Source: Polaribacter sp. ALD11
GTDB lineage: Bacteria > Bacteroidota > Bacteroidia > Flavobacteriales > Flavobacteriaceae
Reading direction: 5' to 3'
Assembly: GCF_002831685.1 (NCBI RefSeq)
Contig: NZ_CP025119.1
Span: 717,001-781,000 of the forward strand
Length of the DNA stretch: 64,000 nucleotides
Made by a program: the position numbers and the translations under genes. This document shows, piece after piece, positions 18,408 through 26,724 of the stretch; the stretch's first letter is position 1; each line of letters begins with the position of its first letter. The notes beneath the pieces were generated by a model. That model did no database searches and was not told where the DNA came from. It saw nothing but the letters and a program-made list of their open reading frames with translations.

Positions 18408-18986
18408 ATGCTTAAACAAAAGTTAAAACCTTACAATGTAATTCTTGCTTCTGGCTCTCCAAGAAGACATCAGTTTTTTAAAGATTTAGATATTGATTTT
18501 TCTATCCAATTAAAGGAGATTGAAGAAATTTATCCGAAGGAATTAAAAGGTATAGAAATCACCGATTTTTTAGCCAATTTAAAATCGAAGGCATTTACAG
18601 ATTTACAGGAAAAAGACGTCCTTATTACTTCTGATACCATTGTTTGGTTAGAAGGTAAAGCGTTAGGAAAACCAAAAGATGCGAAAGACGCTTTTACAAT
18701 GTTAAAAGCCTTATCTGGTAAAAAACACGAAGTAATTACATCTATATCTATTAAGAGCCTTTCTTTTCAGAAAATTATAAATGATGTAACAACGGTTTCT
18801 TTTAAAGAATTATCTGATGATGAAATTAATTACTACATCAATAACTACAAACCATTTGACAAAGCTGGTGCATACGGAATACAAGAATGGATTGGTTATA
18901 TTGGAATTGAAAACATAGCAGGAAGCTATTTTAATGTAGTTGGTTTGCCTGTTCATAAACTTTATAAAGAGTTAATGAATTTATAA
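18408..18986 (+). CDS. Maf-like nucleoside triphosphate pyrophosphatase
   Basis: 192 aa. Family motifs are ILASGSPRRHQFF at the N-terminus, ITSDTIVWLEGKALGKPKD near residue 82, and KAGAYGIQEW near residue 145. Maf proteins hydrolyse dTTP/UTP or modified nucleotides to monophosphates and are linked to septation control and house-cleaning. Full length. Rightward, upstream of the transketolase subunit gene with 156 bp between them. Confidence 0.93.
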   Translation: MLKQKLKPYNVILASGSPRRHQFFKDLDIDFSIQLKEIEEIYPKELKGIEITDFLANLKSKAFTDLQEKDVLITSDTIVWLEGKALGKPKDAKDAFTMLKALSGKKHEVITSISIKSLSFQKIINDVTTVSFKELSDDEINYYINNYKPFDKAGAYGIQEWIGYIGIENIAGSYFNVVGLPVHKLYKELMNL

Positions 18987-19142
18987 AATCCATCAACTTA
19001 TTCAATTCTATAAATTGTTTTAAGAGGTTTTCTCTTACAATGCTAAATTTTTTGCTTCTATTCTCTATTTTCTTTACTTTATAGAAAAATAAAAGTTTAT
19101 TTTTACGGAAATTTTACAACACAACATTTTTACAACTTTATA

Positions 19143-20096
19143 ATGAAAAAATACACGTACACAGAAAAAAAAGATACACGTTCAGGTTTTGGTGACGGTT
19201 TAACAGAATTAGGTAGAACAAACCCAAATGTGGTTGCTTTATGTGCAGATTTAATTGGTTCTTTAAAAATGGATCAATTTATTAAAGAAAATCCAGAAAG
19301 GTTTTTCCAAATTGGTATCGCAGAAGCAAACATGATTGGTATTGCAGCTGGTTTAACAATTGGTGGCAAAATTCCTTTTACAGGAACATTTGCAAACTTC
19401 TCTACAGGAAGAGTTTACGATCAAATTCGTCAATCTGTTGCATATTCTGGTAAAAACGTAAAAATTTGTGCATCTCATGCAGGAGTTACTTTAGGTGAAG
19501 ATGGCGCAACACACCAAATCTTAGAAGATATTGGGTTAATGAAAATGTTACCTGGAATGACGGTAATTAATCCTTGTGATTATAACCAAACAAAAGCAGC
19601 AACTATTGCAATTGCAGATTTTGACGGACCTGTTTATTTGCGTTTTGGTAGACCAAAAGTGCCTGTATTTATGCCAGCAGATGAAAAATTTGTAATTGGT
19701 AAAGGAATTCAACTAACAGAAGGTACAGATGTAACAATTGTTGCAACTGGGCATTTAGTTTGGGAATCTTTACAAGCTGCAGAACAATTAGAAGCAGAAG
19801 GTATTTCTGTAGAAGTAATAAATATTCATACAATTAAACCTTTAGACGAAGATATTATTTTAAAGTCTGTTGCAAAGACAGGTTGTATTGTTACTGCTGA
19901 AGAGCATAATAAATTAGGTGGTTTAGGAGAAAGTGTTTCAAGAACATTAGCCTTAAACAATCCTACACCGCAAGAATTTGTAGCAACAAATGATACTTTT
20001 GGTGAATCTGGAACACCTGAACAATTAATGGCGAAATATGGTTTAGATGCTGCTGCAGTTGTAAAAGCTGTTAAAAAAGTAATTTCTAGAAAATAA
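19143..20096 (+). CDS. Transketolase, C-terminal subunit
   Basis: 317 aa covering the pyrimidine-binding and C-terminal domains of transketolase: FQIGIAEANMIGIAAGL (catalytic Glu region near residue 60), TLGEDGATHQILEDIGLM (about 118-135) and TAEEHNKLGGLGESVS (about 255-270). Split transketolases occur in Bacteroidota, where the N-terminal TPP-binding subunit is a separate gene. No such gene lies next to this one; the upstream neighbour is maf. The N-terminal half is not in the window. The frame opens cleanly at ATG, so this is not a truncated fusion. Confidence 0.9.
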   Translation: MKKYTYTEKKDTRSGFGDGLTELGRTNPNVVALCADLIGSLKMDQFIKENPERFFQIGIAEANMIGIAAGLTIGGKIPFTGTFANFSTGRVYDQIRQSVAYSGKNVKICASHAGVTLGEDGATHQILEDIGLMKMLPGMTVINPCDYNQTKAATIAIADFDGPVYLRFGRPKVPVFMPADEKFVIGKGIQLTEGTDVTIVATGHLVWESLQAAEQLEAEGISVEVINIHTIKPLDEDIILKSVAKTGCIVTAEEHNKLGGLGESVSRTLALNNPTPQEFVATNDTFGESGTPEQLMAKYGLDAAAVVKAVKKVISRK

Positions 20097-20147
20097 TTTC
20101 GTTTTAAACTTTAAAGAGTTTTTAATATTAATTTTAAATAAAAAAAG

Positions 20148-20741
20148 ATGAAAAAAGTAATTTTAGTAATGTGTTTGGCATTTGCTTTTAGTCAAACTTC
20201 AAATGCACAAATAGATTTTGGTATAAAAGGTGGAATTAACTACAATAATGCAGGAAAGGACTCTTTTAAAAATGCTAAAAATGATATTGCAGATGGAGCG
20301 AAAGCTAAATCTGGGTATCATGCAGGTTTGTGGTTTAGAGGTAAAATTCCAGTAGTTGGTTTATACTTAAGACCAGAAATAGTTTACACACAAGTAAAAA
20401 GTGAATACATTAATAATAGTAAAACGTCAGATTATGATTTTAAGAAAATTGATGTTCCTGTTTTAATAGGAAAGAAATTTTTAGGTATTGCAAATGCGTT
20501 TATTGGCCCTTCTTTTCAATATATAATTGAAGATAACTTTAAATTTAATGATGTAACTGCAGACGAATTTGATAAATTTTCAGTTGGTCTTCAAATGGGA
20601 GTTGGTGTAGAGTTAGGTAGAATTGGTGTAGATGTACGTTGGGAAAGAGGTTTATCTAAAACGGAAGCAAAATTTGCTAATATTGCAACTGTTGATAATA
20701 GAACAAATCAAATAATATTTGGTCTTTCTTTAAAGTTATAA
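20148..20741 (+). CDS. Outer membrane beta-barrel protein (porin/PorT-like)
   Basis: 197 aa with a signal peptide (MKKVILVMCLAFAFSQTSNAQ). The mature part alternates polar and hydrophobic residues and starts with IDFGIKGGINYNNAG, typical of small Bacteroidota outer-membrane barrels; it ends in an amphipathic strand IIFGLSLKL. Probably eight strands. The function is unknown. It follows the transketolase subunit by 51 bp and is closed by a terminator. Confidence 0.85.
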   Translation: MKKVILVMCLAFAFSQTSNAQIDFGIKGGINYNNAGKDSFKNAKNDIADGAKAKSGYHAGLWFRGKIPVVGLYLRPEIVYTQVKSEYINNSKTSDYDFKKIDVPVLIGKKFLGIANAFIGPSFQYIIEDNFKFNDVTADEFDKFSVGLQMGVGVELGRIGVDVRWERGLSKTEAKFANIATVDNRTNQIIFGLSLKL

Positions 20742-20760
20742 CTAAATAAACTATTAAATA

Positions 20761-20791
20761 AAAAAGGCTCTTGAGATATCTCAAGAGCCTT
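20761..20791 (+). terminator. Terminator of the outer-membrane barrel gene
   Basis: A fully palindromic stem (aaaaaggctcttgagat and its complement) followed by further T residues, 20 bp after the stop codon. Confidence 0.9.
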
Positions 20792-21057
20792 TTTTTATAC
20801 TAAAAAATGCCTTTCTATTTAATTACAAGACCCGAAATAACGCAATTTAGAGTTGCTTACATCACTTAAAAATAATTACAAGATATATATTGGTGATTCG
20901 TTTACAAATACTATAAAGTATGCTTAATATTAATTATGAGGAACTATAATTTGTCTTTGCAGGGAAATAAGTTTTACGCTACTTAACTTCAAGAATAGAA
21001 TTTAACATAATTGTATATCAGAATATTATTGTTTTTGTAAACAATAATATTTACAAT

Positions 21058-21084
21058 AAAAAAAACTCTTGATTTCTCAAGAGT
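21058..21084 (-). terminator. Terminator of the FKBP lipoprotein gene
   Basis: Stem actcttga (21065-21072) with tcaagagt (21077-21084), then a T8 run in the minus sense; 23 bp after the stop at 21107. Confidence 0.8.
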
Positions 21085-21106
21085 CTTTAGTATAAAAAAT
21101 ATTCTT

Positions 21107-21916
21107 TTATTTTATGCTAGGGTTTAAGTAATCTGGTAAACCAGGATTTCTTTTGTCACTAAAATCATTTGTAGGATCTCCATCACCATCTGCATCTTCA
21201 TCTATAGAAGCTGTACCATCATTATCATGATCTGTATCTTCTACTAAATCTAATAACTCTATATAGAACATTAAATTTGTGTTCACAAGATTACTGTTAA
21301 AGTTGTTTGTGTTACTTGAAGGGTACGCCAAACCAGAAGGAATAAATAAAATACCTTTACCAGTATTTAAGTAGTTAATTGGTCCGTTTATAGGATCTCC
21401 GTTAGCCTCTTTTTCTAATTCTCCACCTTTCATTCTTGTAAAACCATAAGTCCATCCTTTAATAACTGCATTTAAGGTAAACCAAACTCCAGTGTCATTT
21501 TTATCAAAGTTAGAAGTTAAAAGTTCTGTATTCATTAAAGCTTGCCCCGAATACTTTACATAAACAGAATCCATTACTGTAGGGTTTTCTTTTACAGGAT
21601 TAGGCATTCCCTCTTTTCTCGTATATACATATAACGTATGTTCTATATCATTATCTATAATTTTCATAGATTTTAAATTATCTGTATCATCAAATAAAGA
21701 CGTTTTACCAGAAACCAACGTTTTTACAGAATCTAACGAAACATCATAGTAGTTGTTTTTTAAAAACTTTACAATCGAATCGTTATCAGAAATAGCTAAT
21801 TCTTCGTAATTAATGTTCGCAAATGGGTTTACAAAACCGTTATTATCATCATCACAAGAGTATATTACACCTATTCCTAATAAAAGCAGCAAAAAAATAT
21901 TTTTTATTTTGTTCAT
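21107..21916 (-). CDS. FKBP-type peptidyl-prolyl isomerase lipoprotein
   Basis: 269 aa. Lipoprotein signal with lipobox GVIYSCDDD; acidic residues after Cys resemble the Bacteroidetes surface-export signal. The central region DSVYVKYSGQALMNTE to GILFIPSGLAYP matches an FKBP domain (VKYSGxL, IPSGLAYG). The C-terminus is Asp-rich (DTDHDNDGTASIDEDADGDGDP), a calcium-binding thrombospondin-3-like repeat. Related flavobacterial lipoproteins, such as GldI-like proteins, assist folding of exported proteins. It is probably anchored in the outer membrane. Confidence 0.82.
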   Translation of the reverse strand: MNKIKNIFLLLLLGIGVIYSCDDDNNGFVNPFANINYEELAISDNDSIVKFLKNNYYDVSLDSVKTLVSGKTSLFDDTDNLKSMKIIDNDIEHTLYVYTRKEGMPNPVKENPTVMDSVYVKYSGQALMNTELLTSNFDKNDTGVWFTLNAVIKGWTYGFTRMKGGELEKEANGDPINGPINYLNTGKGILFIPSGLAYPSSNTNNFNSNLVNTNLMFYIELLDLVEDTDHDNDGTASIDEDADGDGDPTNDFSDKRNPGLPDYLNPSIK

Positions 21917-21995
21917 TTAATCTTAAAATTTAAGCCTGCAATTTACCATTTTTATACCTTTGTAAAAAGACAAACATTATATTTTAACTTTTTTT

Positions 21996-22376
21996 ATGAG
22001 AATTGATAAATATTTATGGTGTATTCGCGTTTTTAAAACGAGAACTATAGCAACAACAGCCTGTAAAAAAGGGCAAGTTAAGATAGACGCAAAAAGTGTA
22101 AAGCCTTCTCGAGAAATTTTTGGAGGGGAATTAATCGTCGTTCGAAAAAATCAGATTAATTACCAAATAAAAGCTTTAGATTTACCAGAAAGTAGAGTTG
22201 GTGCTAAATTGGTAGATCAATATAGAAAAGATGTTACACCAAAAGAAGAGTTTGAGAAAACAGAACTTTTAAAATTTGCCAAAGATCATTATAGAAAGAA
22301 AGGTATTGGAAGGCCAACCAAAAAAGATAGAAGAGATTTAGATAATTATCAAGAAGATACAACGGAAGATTTATGA
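21996..22376 (+). CDS. S4-domain RNA-binding protein (Hsp15-like)
   Basis: 126 aa. The N-terminal S4 motif is MRIDKYLWCIRVFKTRTIA followed by TACKKGQVKIDAKSVKPS, as in Hsp15, which binds stalled 50S subunits carrying peptidyl-tRNA. The C-terminal third is basic (KKGIGRPTKKDRRDL). Its stop overlaps the next gene's ATG by 4 bp (ATGA), so the two are likely co-translated. Confidence 0.9.
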   Translation: MRIDKYLWCIRVFKTRTIATTACKKGQVKIDAKSVKPSREIFGGELIVVRKNQINYQIKALDLPESRVGAKLVDQYRKDVTPKEEFEKTELLKFAKDHYRKKGIGRPTKKDRRDLDNYQEDTTEDL

Positions 22377-22876
22377 TTGCAGAAAACAACATTATATTAG
22401 ACAATACTCAAATAAATCAGAAAATAAAAAGAATAGCGTATCAAATTTACGAAAGCAATAGTTCTGAAAAAGAAGTTGTTATTGCTGGTATTATTGGTAA
22501 CGGATTTACGTTTTCGAAAAGAATAGCAGCAGTTTTAGAAGAAATTTCAACTATAAAAGTTACCCTTTGTGAAGTAGTTGTTAATAAGAAAAAACCATTG
22601 TTACCAATAACTACGTCTATTTCTGTTGATGCCTATAAAAACAAACCATTAATTTTAGTTGATGATGTTCTAAATTCTGGCACCACTCTAATTTACGGAA
22701 TTAAACACTTTTTAGAAGTCCCATTAAAAAGATTTAAAACGGCAGTATTGGTTAATAGAAATCATAAAAAATACCCTGTAAAAGCAGATTTTAAAGGTAT
22801 TTCTTTATCAACATCAATAAAAGAGCATGTACAAGTAGAATTTAATGAAAAAGGAGCCATTGCTTATTTAGTGTAG
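22373..22876 (+). CDS. Phosphoribosyltransferase family protein (PyrR-like)
   Basis: 167 aa. The PRPP-binding loop is PLILVDDVLNSGTTLIYG (residues about 100-117), characteristic of type I phosphoribosyltransferases. Its small size and N-terminal NQKIKRIAYQIYE resemble PyrR-like or uracil phosphoribosyltransferases; the base substrate is uncertain. Coupled to the S4 gene, and its 3' end overlaps the convergent shikimate kinase gene by 9 bp. Confidence 0.85.
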   Translation: MIAENNIILDNTQINQKIKRIAYQIYESNSSEKEVVIAGIIGNGFTFSKRIAAVLEEISTIKVTLCEVVVNKKKPLLPITTSISVDAYKNKPLILVDDVLNSGTTLIYGIKHFLEVPLKRFKTAVLVNRNHKKYPVKADFKGISLSTSIKEHVQVEFNEKGAIAYLV

Positions 22877-23383
22877 TATAATTATCGTTTCTTTTACAAT
22901 CTCTTCAATAGACTTGTCTTCTGTGTTCATAACAATTTCAGCTTGTTCATAGAAAAACCTTCTTTCAAAAAGATGTTTTGCCACAAATTCTGTTATTTTT
23001 TCATTTTCTAAGCTAGCTACTAAAGGTCTTTTACTTTTTTCTTTTATTAATCTAGTAACTAAAGTAGATATGCTTGCTTTTATATAAATAGATTTTGCTT
23101 CAGAATTATTTATTAATTCCATATTATTGGCATAACAAGGTGTTCCTCCTCCTAAAGAAAGCACAAAATTACCTTTAGAATTTAGAATTTCTTGTAAATA
23201 GGTGTTCTCAATTCGTCTAAAATAAATTTCTCCTTTGATTTTGAAGATTTCTGAAATACTCATTTTTTCTTGCTCAGAAATATAATCATCTAAGTCTATA
23301 AAATTCATACACAGCTTTTTAGAAACCTCTTTACCTATAGTAGATTTTCCTGAAGCCATGTAGCCTAAGAGTATAATTTTCAT
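22868..23383 (-). CDS. aroK: Shikimate kinase
   Basis: 171 aa. It phosphorylates shikimate in the chorismate pathway. P-loop LLGYMASGKSTIGKEV at residues 4-19, DLDDYI near 31, SLGGGTPC near 77, and the lid region TRLIKEKSKRPLV. Normal family length. Leftward, convergent and slightly overlapping with the phosphoribosyltransferase gene. Confidence 0.94.
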   Translation of the reverse strand: MKIILLGYMASGKSTIGKEVSKKLCMNFIDLDDYISEQEKMSISEIFKIKGEIYFRRIENTYLQEILNSKGNFVLSLGGGTPCYANNMELINNSEAKSIYIKASISTLVTRLIKEKSKRPLVASLENEKITEFVAKHLFERRFFYEQAEIVMNTEDKSIEEIVKETIIILH

Positions 23384-23454
23384 TTTTTTTTTGTTTTTTA
23401 CAAATATCGATAAAAAAAAATCAATTTTATGCTAATAGTTCCAATGTTTGATAG

Positions 23455-23462
23455 TATATTTG
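23455..23462 (+). promoter_or_regulatory. -7 box TATATTTG of tRNA-Lys
   Basis: TAnnTTTG match ending 18 bp before the mature 5' end of tRNA-Lys. Confidence 0.5.
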
Positions 23463-23480
23463 CAGTCGATTTAAGAAAAA

Positions 23481-23553
23481 GACCTGGTAGCTCAGTTGGT
23501 AGAGCATCTCCCTTTTAAGGAGAGGGTCCTGGGTTCGAGCCCCAGCCCGGTCA
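23481..23553 (+). tRNA. tRNA-Lys (anticodon TTT)
   Basis: 73-nt cloverleaf: acceptor GACCTGG pairs with CCCGGTC (one T-G pair), the D arm contains GTAGCTCAGTTGGTAGAGC, anticodon stem TCTCC/GGAGA encloses loop CTTTTAA with TTT at 23514-23516, and the T arm contains GGTTCGAGCC. No CCA is encoded. A hairpin with a T10 run follows immediately. Confidence 0.97.
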
Positions 23554-23554
23554 C

Positions 23555-23590
23555 AAAAAGTTAAGCTTAATAGGCTTAACTTTTTTTTTT
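23555..23590 (+). terminator. Terminator-like hairpin between tRNA-Lys and tRNA-Leu
   Basis: Stem aaaagttaagc pairs with gcttaacttttt around a 7-nt loop, followed by a T run to 23590. It ends only 10 bp before tRNA-Leu, so tRNA-Leu either has a very compact promoter overlapping the hairpin or depends on read-through. Confidence 0.8.
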
Positions 23591-23600
23591 AATATAATTT

Positions 23601-23684
23601 GCGCACGTGGCGAAATTGGTAGACGCGCAGCCTTGAGGGGGCTGTGAACGCAAGTTCGTGGAAGTTCGAGTCTTCTCGTGCGCA
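23601..23684 (+). tRNA. tRNA-Leu (anticodon GAG)
   Basis: 84-nt class II tRNA: acceptor GCGCACG pairs with CGTGCGC, D arm GTGGCGAAATTGGTAGACGC, anticodon stem CAGCC/GGCTG around loop TTGAGGG (GAG), long variable arm, T arm with AGTTCGAGTCTT. Its 3' end is the attachment site of the element that follows and the tRNA is left intact by the insertion. Confidence 0.97.
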
Positions 23685-23689
23685 CTTTT
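23673..23689 (+). repeat. attL core (tRNA-Leu 3' end)
   Basis: 17-bp sequence ttctcgtgcgcactttt inside and just past tRNA-Leu, repeated exactly at 31246-31262 beside the integrase gene. Confidence 0.88.
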
Positions 23690-24234
23690 AATTTACTCAA
23701 TAAACTAATAATAAGCGAAATACCTGTTTATTATTTAATTTTTACCCCCATAAACACCCCACTTTTATAACCTTAACCTATTTTAACTCTATAGAATTAA
23801 TACTTTTTAAAACTCATTTTTTTATCAAGGTTATGTTCATGTAATTAAGAGCTTATAATTTAAGACACGGGGAACACCTCAAAAAAGTCTATTATATATA
23901 TTAACAACTAGGTGGTGGTATAATAGATGGGCGCTCAAATATTTTTTTTTAAAAATATATTAAATATAAAAATCAATAATTATAGTGAAGTACTTTGTTA
24001 TTCAAAAAAGAGCATATACCCCACTCTATTCAATTAAAAGTAATAATTATTAATAAAACATTTATATACAAAAAAGGTATACATGCGCGTAAGGTAAATT
24101 TTAACAACATTGTTTATAAATTTCCATCATTCTAAATTAGCCAATTTATTGGGTTTTATGGTACATCGATTCTATTCAAGGTTTTTATATATTTGTAATT
24201 GATACACTCAAATTAAAATTTCTTTAAATAATTT
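23685..24234. other. Non-coding left end of the element, 550 bp
   Basis: No convincing open frame. It holds a C-rich motif (TTACCCCCA at 23742-23750, then ACCCC to 23760) that recurs near the right end, a 9-bp perfect inverted repeat TCTATTATA/TATAATAGA (23888-23896 and 23919-23927, 22-nt loop), and a TATATTTG box at 24188-24195 that may drive the 334-aa gene. Confidence 0.6.
23742..23760 (+). repeat. Candidate integrase arm-site repeat, left copy
   Basis: TTACCCCCATAAACACCCC lies 52 bp inside the left att core. A copy with 14 of 19 positions identical lies at 31097-31115 near the right end, in the same orientation. Confidence 0.4.
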
Positions 24235-25239
24235 ATGACTGATACTGAATTTTTTAACCAAGAATTAATTAAAAACTATCTATTGTTTAGCATTTATGAT
24301 GTTGATGAGTTTGTTTTAAGAGAGGTTGATAAAATCAAGTCAAGTAATGCAATAGATATTTGGGATGTAGGTAAAGCTAAACGTTATTCTTATGAAGTTT
24401 TTCGAGTAAGTGAAAATAAATGTGAAGAAGAAGAAATAAGTACTAAAGATTATTTAGATAAAGAAGAACAAGGTTATAGTTTATGTTTTACAAGATTAAA
24501 TTATGAAGATTTTGAAGATGAATTCCCTTTAGATGAACTTTTACAAAGGTATGATGACGATTGGTTGTTAAACTTTCACTATAATAAAGCATTTCTTCCT
24601 TCTGCAATTGAATGGGTTCAAGAAACCGAAGGGGATGGTGGTAAAAAGTTAAAAATTAGAAAAATTTTACAAACCTTAAAAGGAAGTAAAAACTCATTAG
24701 AAAACATTACATATAGTTCACACAAAAATGAGCCTTTAAATGAAATTCAAAAAACGGTAATAGAGATTTTTATACGATTTAATGAAGTTATGTTAGATGG
24801 TGTTACCTCTTATTTTAAAGATATATTTCCAGAGTTATTTGATAAAAAAGAAGCTTCATTAAATGAAAAAGTTATTAAAACAACTTCAAATGATGCTTTA
24901 TCACATTATTTATTTATCGGTTTGAAAGAGCAAAAAATATTTGAAGAATACGAGTTGAAACTAATTGATAATGAATTTTTAAGTAAAGATAAAAATGAAT
25001 GGTTAAAAAATCCTTCAAGTTTTATTAGATTCTATAATTATTGTGAAGCAAAGAACCTTTTCAAAAAAGAATTTAAAAAAAGTAAAGATGGAGTATCTCT
25101 TTTAAGAAGATTATATAATTTTCACATTAGTAATAATATAGATGCTCCAGATAAAAGACAATTACAAGAAAACAAGAAAAATAAACATCAATATTATTTT
25201 CTTAAAAACACAATAAACTCTACTTATAAATTTTCCTAA
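24235..25239 (+). CDS. Element-encoded protein of unknown function (334 aa)
   Basis: I do not recognise a family. The protein is acidic in its first third (runs such as SENKCEEEEISTKDYLD), has no signal peptide or membrane helix, and ends with a basic, helical region (KKEFKKSKDGVSLLRRLYN, then KRQLQENKKNKHQYYF). Position at the left end of an integrative element and before the HTH-rep operon suggests an element-specific function, for example regulation, replication accessory or cargo. A TATATTTG box lies 40 bp upstream. No catalytic motif was found. Confidence 0.8.
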   Translation: MTDTEFFNQELIKNYLLFSIYDVDEFVLREVDKIKSSNAIDIWDVGKAKRYSYEVFRVSENKCEEEEISTKDYLDKEEQGYSLCFTRLNYEDFEDEFPLDELLQRYDDDWLLNFHYNKAFLPSAIEWVQETEGDGGKKLKIRKILQTLKGSKNSLENITYSSHKNEPLNEIQKTVIEIFIRFNEVMLDGVTSYFKDIFPELFDKKEASLNEKVIKTTSNDALSHYLFIGLKEQKIFEEYELKLIDNEFLSKDKNEWLKNPSSFIRFYNYCEAKNLFKKEFKKSKDGVSLLRRLYNFHISNNIDAPDKRQLQENKKNKHQYYFLKNTINSTYKFS

Positions 25240-25268
25240 AAATATTTATAGAATTTAACACCTCTTTA

Positions 25269-25399
25269 ACTCTCAAAAAAAGTTTAGTCTCTATTTAGTC
25301 TATTTGGTATTATTTAAAATATTTTTTTTAGTGCACCAATACCCTTATACTAAATTAATTGGCTCTTTTGAGAGTGATTTATATTTAGTCCAGACTAAA
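25269..25399. promoter_or_regulatory. Repeat-rich control region upstream of the HTH-rep operon
   Basis: Contains a 10-bp perfect inverted repeat ACTCTCAAAA (25269-25278) / TTTTGAGAGT (25366-25375), three direct copies of TTTAGTC (25283-25289, 25294-25300, 25384-25390) and one inverted copy GACTAAA (25393-25399) that forms a palindrome with the third. The density of repeats resembles operator or origin iterons. Confidence 0.55.
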
Positions 25400-25462
25400 A
25401 GTTGAATTAAGAAATGTTCCAATATTTGCATTCAAGAACGATAGGATAAACTTATCGACATA

Positions 25463-25804
25463 ATGAAAAACAATAGAACAATGGTCGTAAACCAACAAGA
25501 AAAACAATTTGTGCAATGCTTTCAATTATCAATGGAAGATTTTAAAGAAATGATTACAAATGCAGTTAAATCGGTTATTCCTCAACAGCAAAAAAACAGC
25601 GCTAAAATTATTTCACTAAATAATGTTTCAAACCCTGAGGATGACATACTTACACGGGAGGAAGTTAAAAACATTCTAAAAGTTAGTTATCCAACATTAT
25701 GGAAATTTAACAACGAAGGAACTTTAAAAATTAAACAAAAAATTGGTAGAAGAGTTTACTACTCAAAAAAAGATTTAAATAACCTTTTAAACAATGTAGC
25801 GTAA
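25463..25804 (+). CDS. Excisionase-like HTH DNA-binding protein
   Basis: 113 aa. The C-terminal half (residues about 60-113) is an HTH_17/AlpA/Xis-type winged helix: DILTREEVKNILKVSYPTL followed by KIGRRVYYSKKDLNNLL. The N-terminal 55 residues may form a helical oligomerisation region. Such proteins regulate element excision or serve as transcription factors. Its TAA overlaps the rep start (TAATG), so the two are coupled. A TTATCGACA motif ends three bp before its ATG. Confidence 0.82.
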   Translation: MKNNRTMVVNQQEKQFVQCFQLSMEDFKEMITNAVKSVIPQQQKNSAKIISLNNVSNPEDDILTREEVKNILKVSYPTLWKFNNEGTLKIKQKIGRRVYYSKKDLNNLLNNVA

Positions 25805-26724
25805 TGATAGATTTATTAAAATATTATATAGTTAAAAAAGATAAATTCATTGAAACTATCAAAAATTCAGATAAAGTAGATTTAAGAACAACTGTAAATA
25901 CAGAAACAGCAGTGATTTCAGATAAACAAACAGCATATTATAATGAATCTATATTTATCAATATTACAAATAATAGAGCATCCTTAAAAGGTAGTATTCA
26001 TAAATATTATAACATAATCAAAAAGTTAGGAAATCAAAATTACAATGATTTTAGTTATCGTGATTTTAAACTTGCTCTATACCATTTACAAAATTCATTT
26101 GATATTGAGTATTGTGAAACTGATGTTACAAATTTAGAGTTTGGCTTAAATATTGAAATCGAAGAAGATCCTCAAGAATTAATTGACAATCATATTTTAA
26201 TGTATGATTATAAATTACCTAATCGGAATGATAAATTTCGTGGTAAAGGTGATTATATAGAATATAAGACCACTGATTATAGTCTAAAAATCTACAATAA
26301 GTCAAAACAAAACTCTATAAAAGATAGAAATTTATTACGTATCGAATTAAAAATTATTGGGTCTAGGTATTTGAAAAAGCATTTTAAAATATATAACCTT
26401 AATGACCTAGATAGAAATAGATTTCAACTACTTTTTAATAAGCTTTTAGAGCACTTTGATAAATTATTAATAGTTGATAGGTTATGCTTAAAAAACACAG
26501 ATAGAATGGATGAAATGATATTATATCAAAATGGAATAAACCCAAATTACTGGAAAAGAATTAATAAAAATAAAAAGACAAAATTCAAATTTAAAAATGA
26601 TTTTGAAAATTTTCTTAAATCTAATTCTCTGCTCAAAAAAAAGATGCAATTAAAATATCTTCTGACAGAAAAGTATAAGGAATTAATGAATTCTGATATT
26701 GAGATATTAAAAGATGTTGCTTAA
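25804..26724 (+). CDS. Putative rolling-circle replication initiator (phage/plasmid gene II/X-like)
   Basis: 306 aa. Two stretches match my knowledge of the gene II/X-type and Rep_trans initiators of small phages and plasmids: a GSIHKYYNIIKKLG...NYNDFSYRDFKLAL region followed by TNLEFGLNIEI (about residues 62-120), and YSLKIYNKSKQ followed by LLRIELKIIG (about 157-190). The C-terminus is strongly basic. No clear HUH motif could be placed by eye. It is translationally coupled to the HTH gene and followed by a 13-bp hairpin. It would let the excised circle replicate; alternatively it is a distant relaxase-like protein. Confidence 0.6.
   Translation: MIDLLKYYIVKKDKFIETIKNSDKVDLRTTVNTETAVISDKQTAYYNESIFINITNNRASLKGSIHKYYNIIKKLGNQNYNDFSYRDFKLALYHLQNSFDIEYCETDVTNLEFGLNIEIEEDPQELIDNHILMYDYKLPNRNDKFRGKGDYIEYKTTDYSLKIYNKSKQNSIKDRNLLRIELKIIGSRYLKKHFKIYNLNDLDRNRFQLLFNKLLEHFDKLLIVDRLCLKNTDRMDEMILYQNGINPNYWKRINKNKKTKFKFKNDFENFLKSNSLLKKKMQLKYLLTEKYKELMNSDIEILKDVA

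Larger units (their letters stand above)
20742..21106. other. Non-coding 365-bp interval with three hairpins
   Basis: Between two convergent genes. It contains the terminator at 20761-20791, a further perfect 12-bp inverted repeat with a 4-nt loop (21023-21034 with 21039-21050), and the leftward terminator at 21058-21084. No convincing open frame or RNA gene is seen. Confidence 0.7.

Noticed and set aside
19143..20096. Transketolase as a frameshifted or truncated gene
   Set aside because: It begins at its own ATG with a normal N-terminus for the separate C-terminal subunit, and no remnant of the other half lies upstream.
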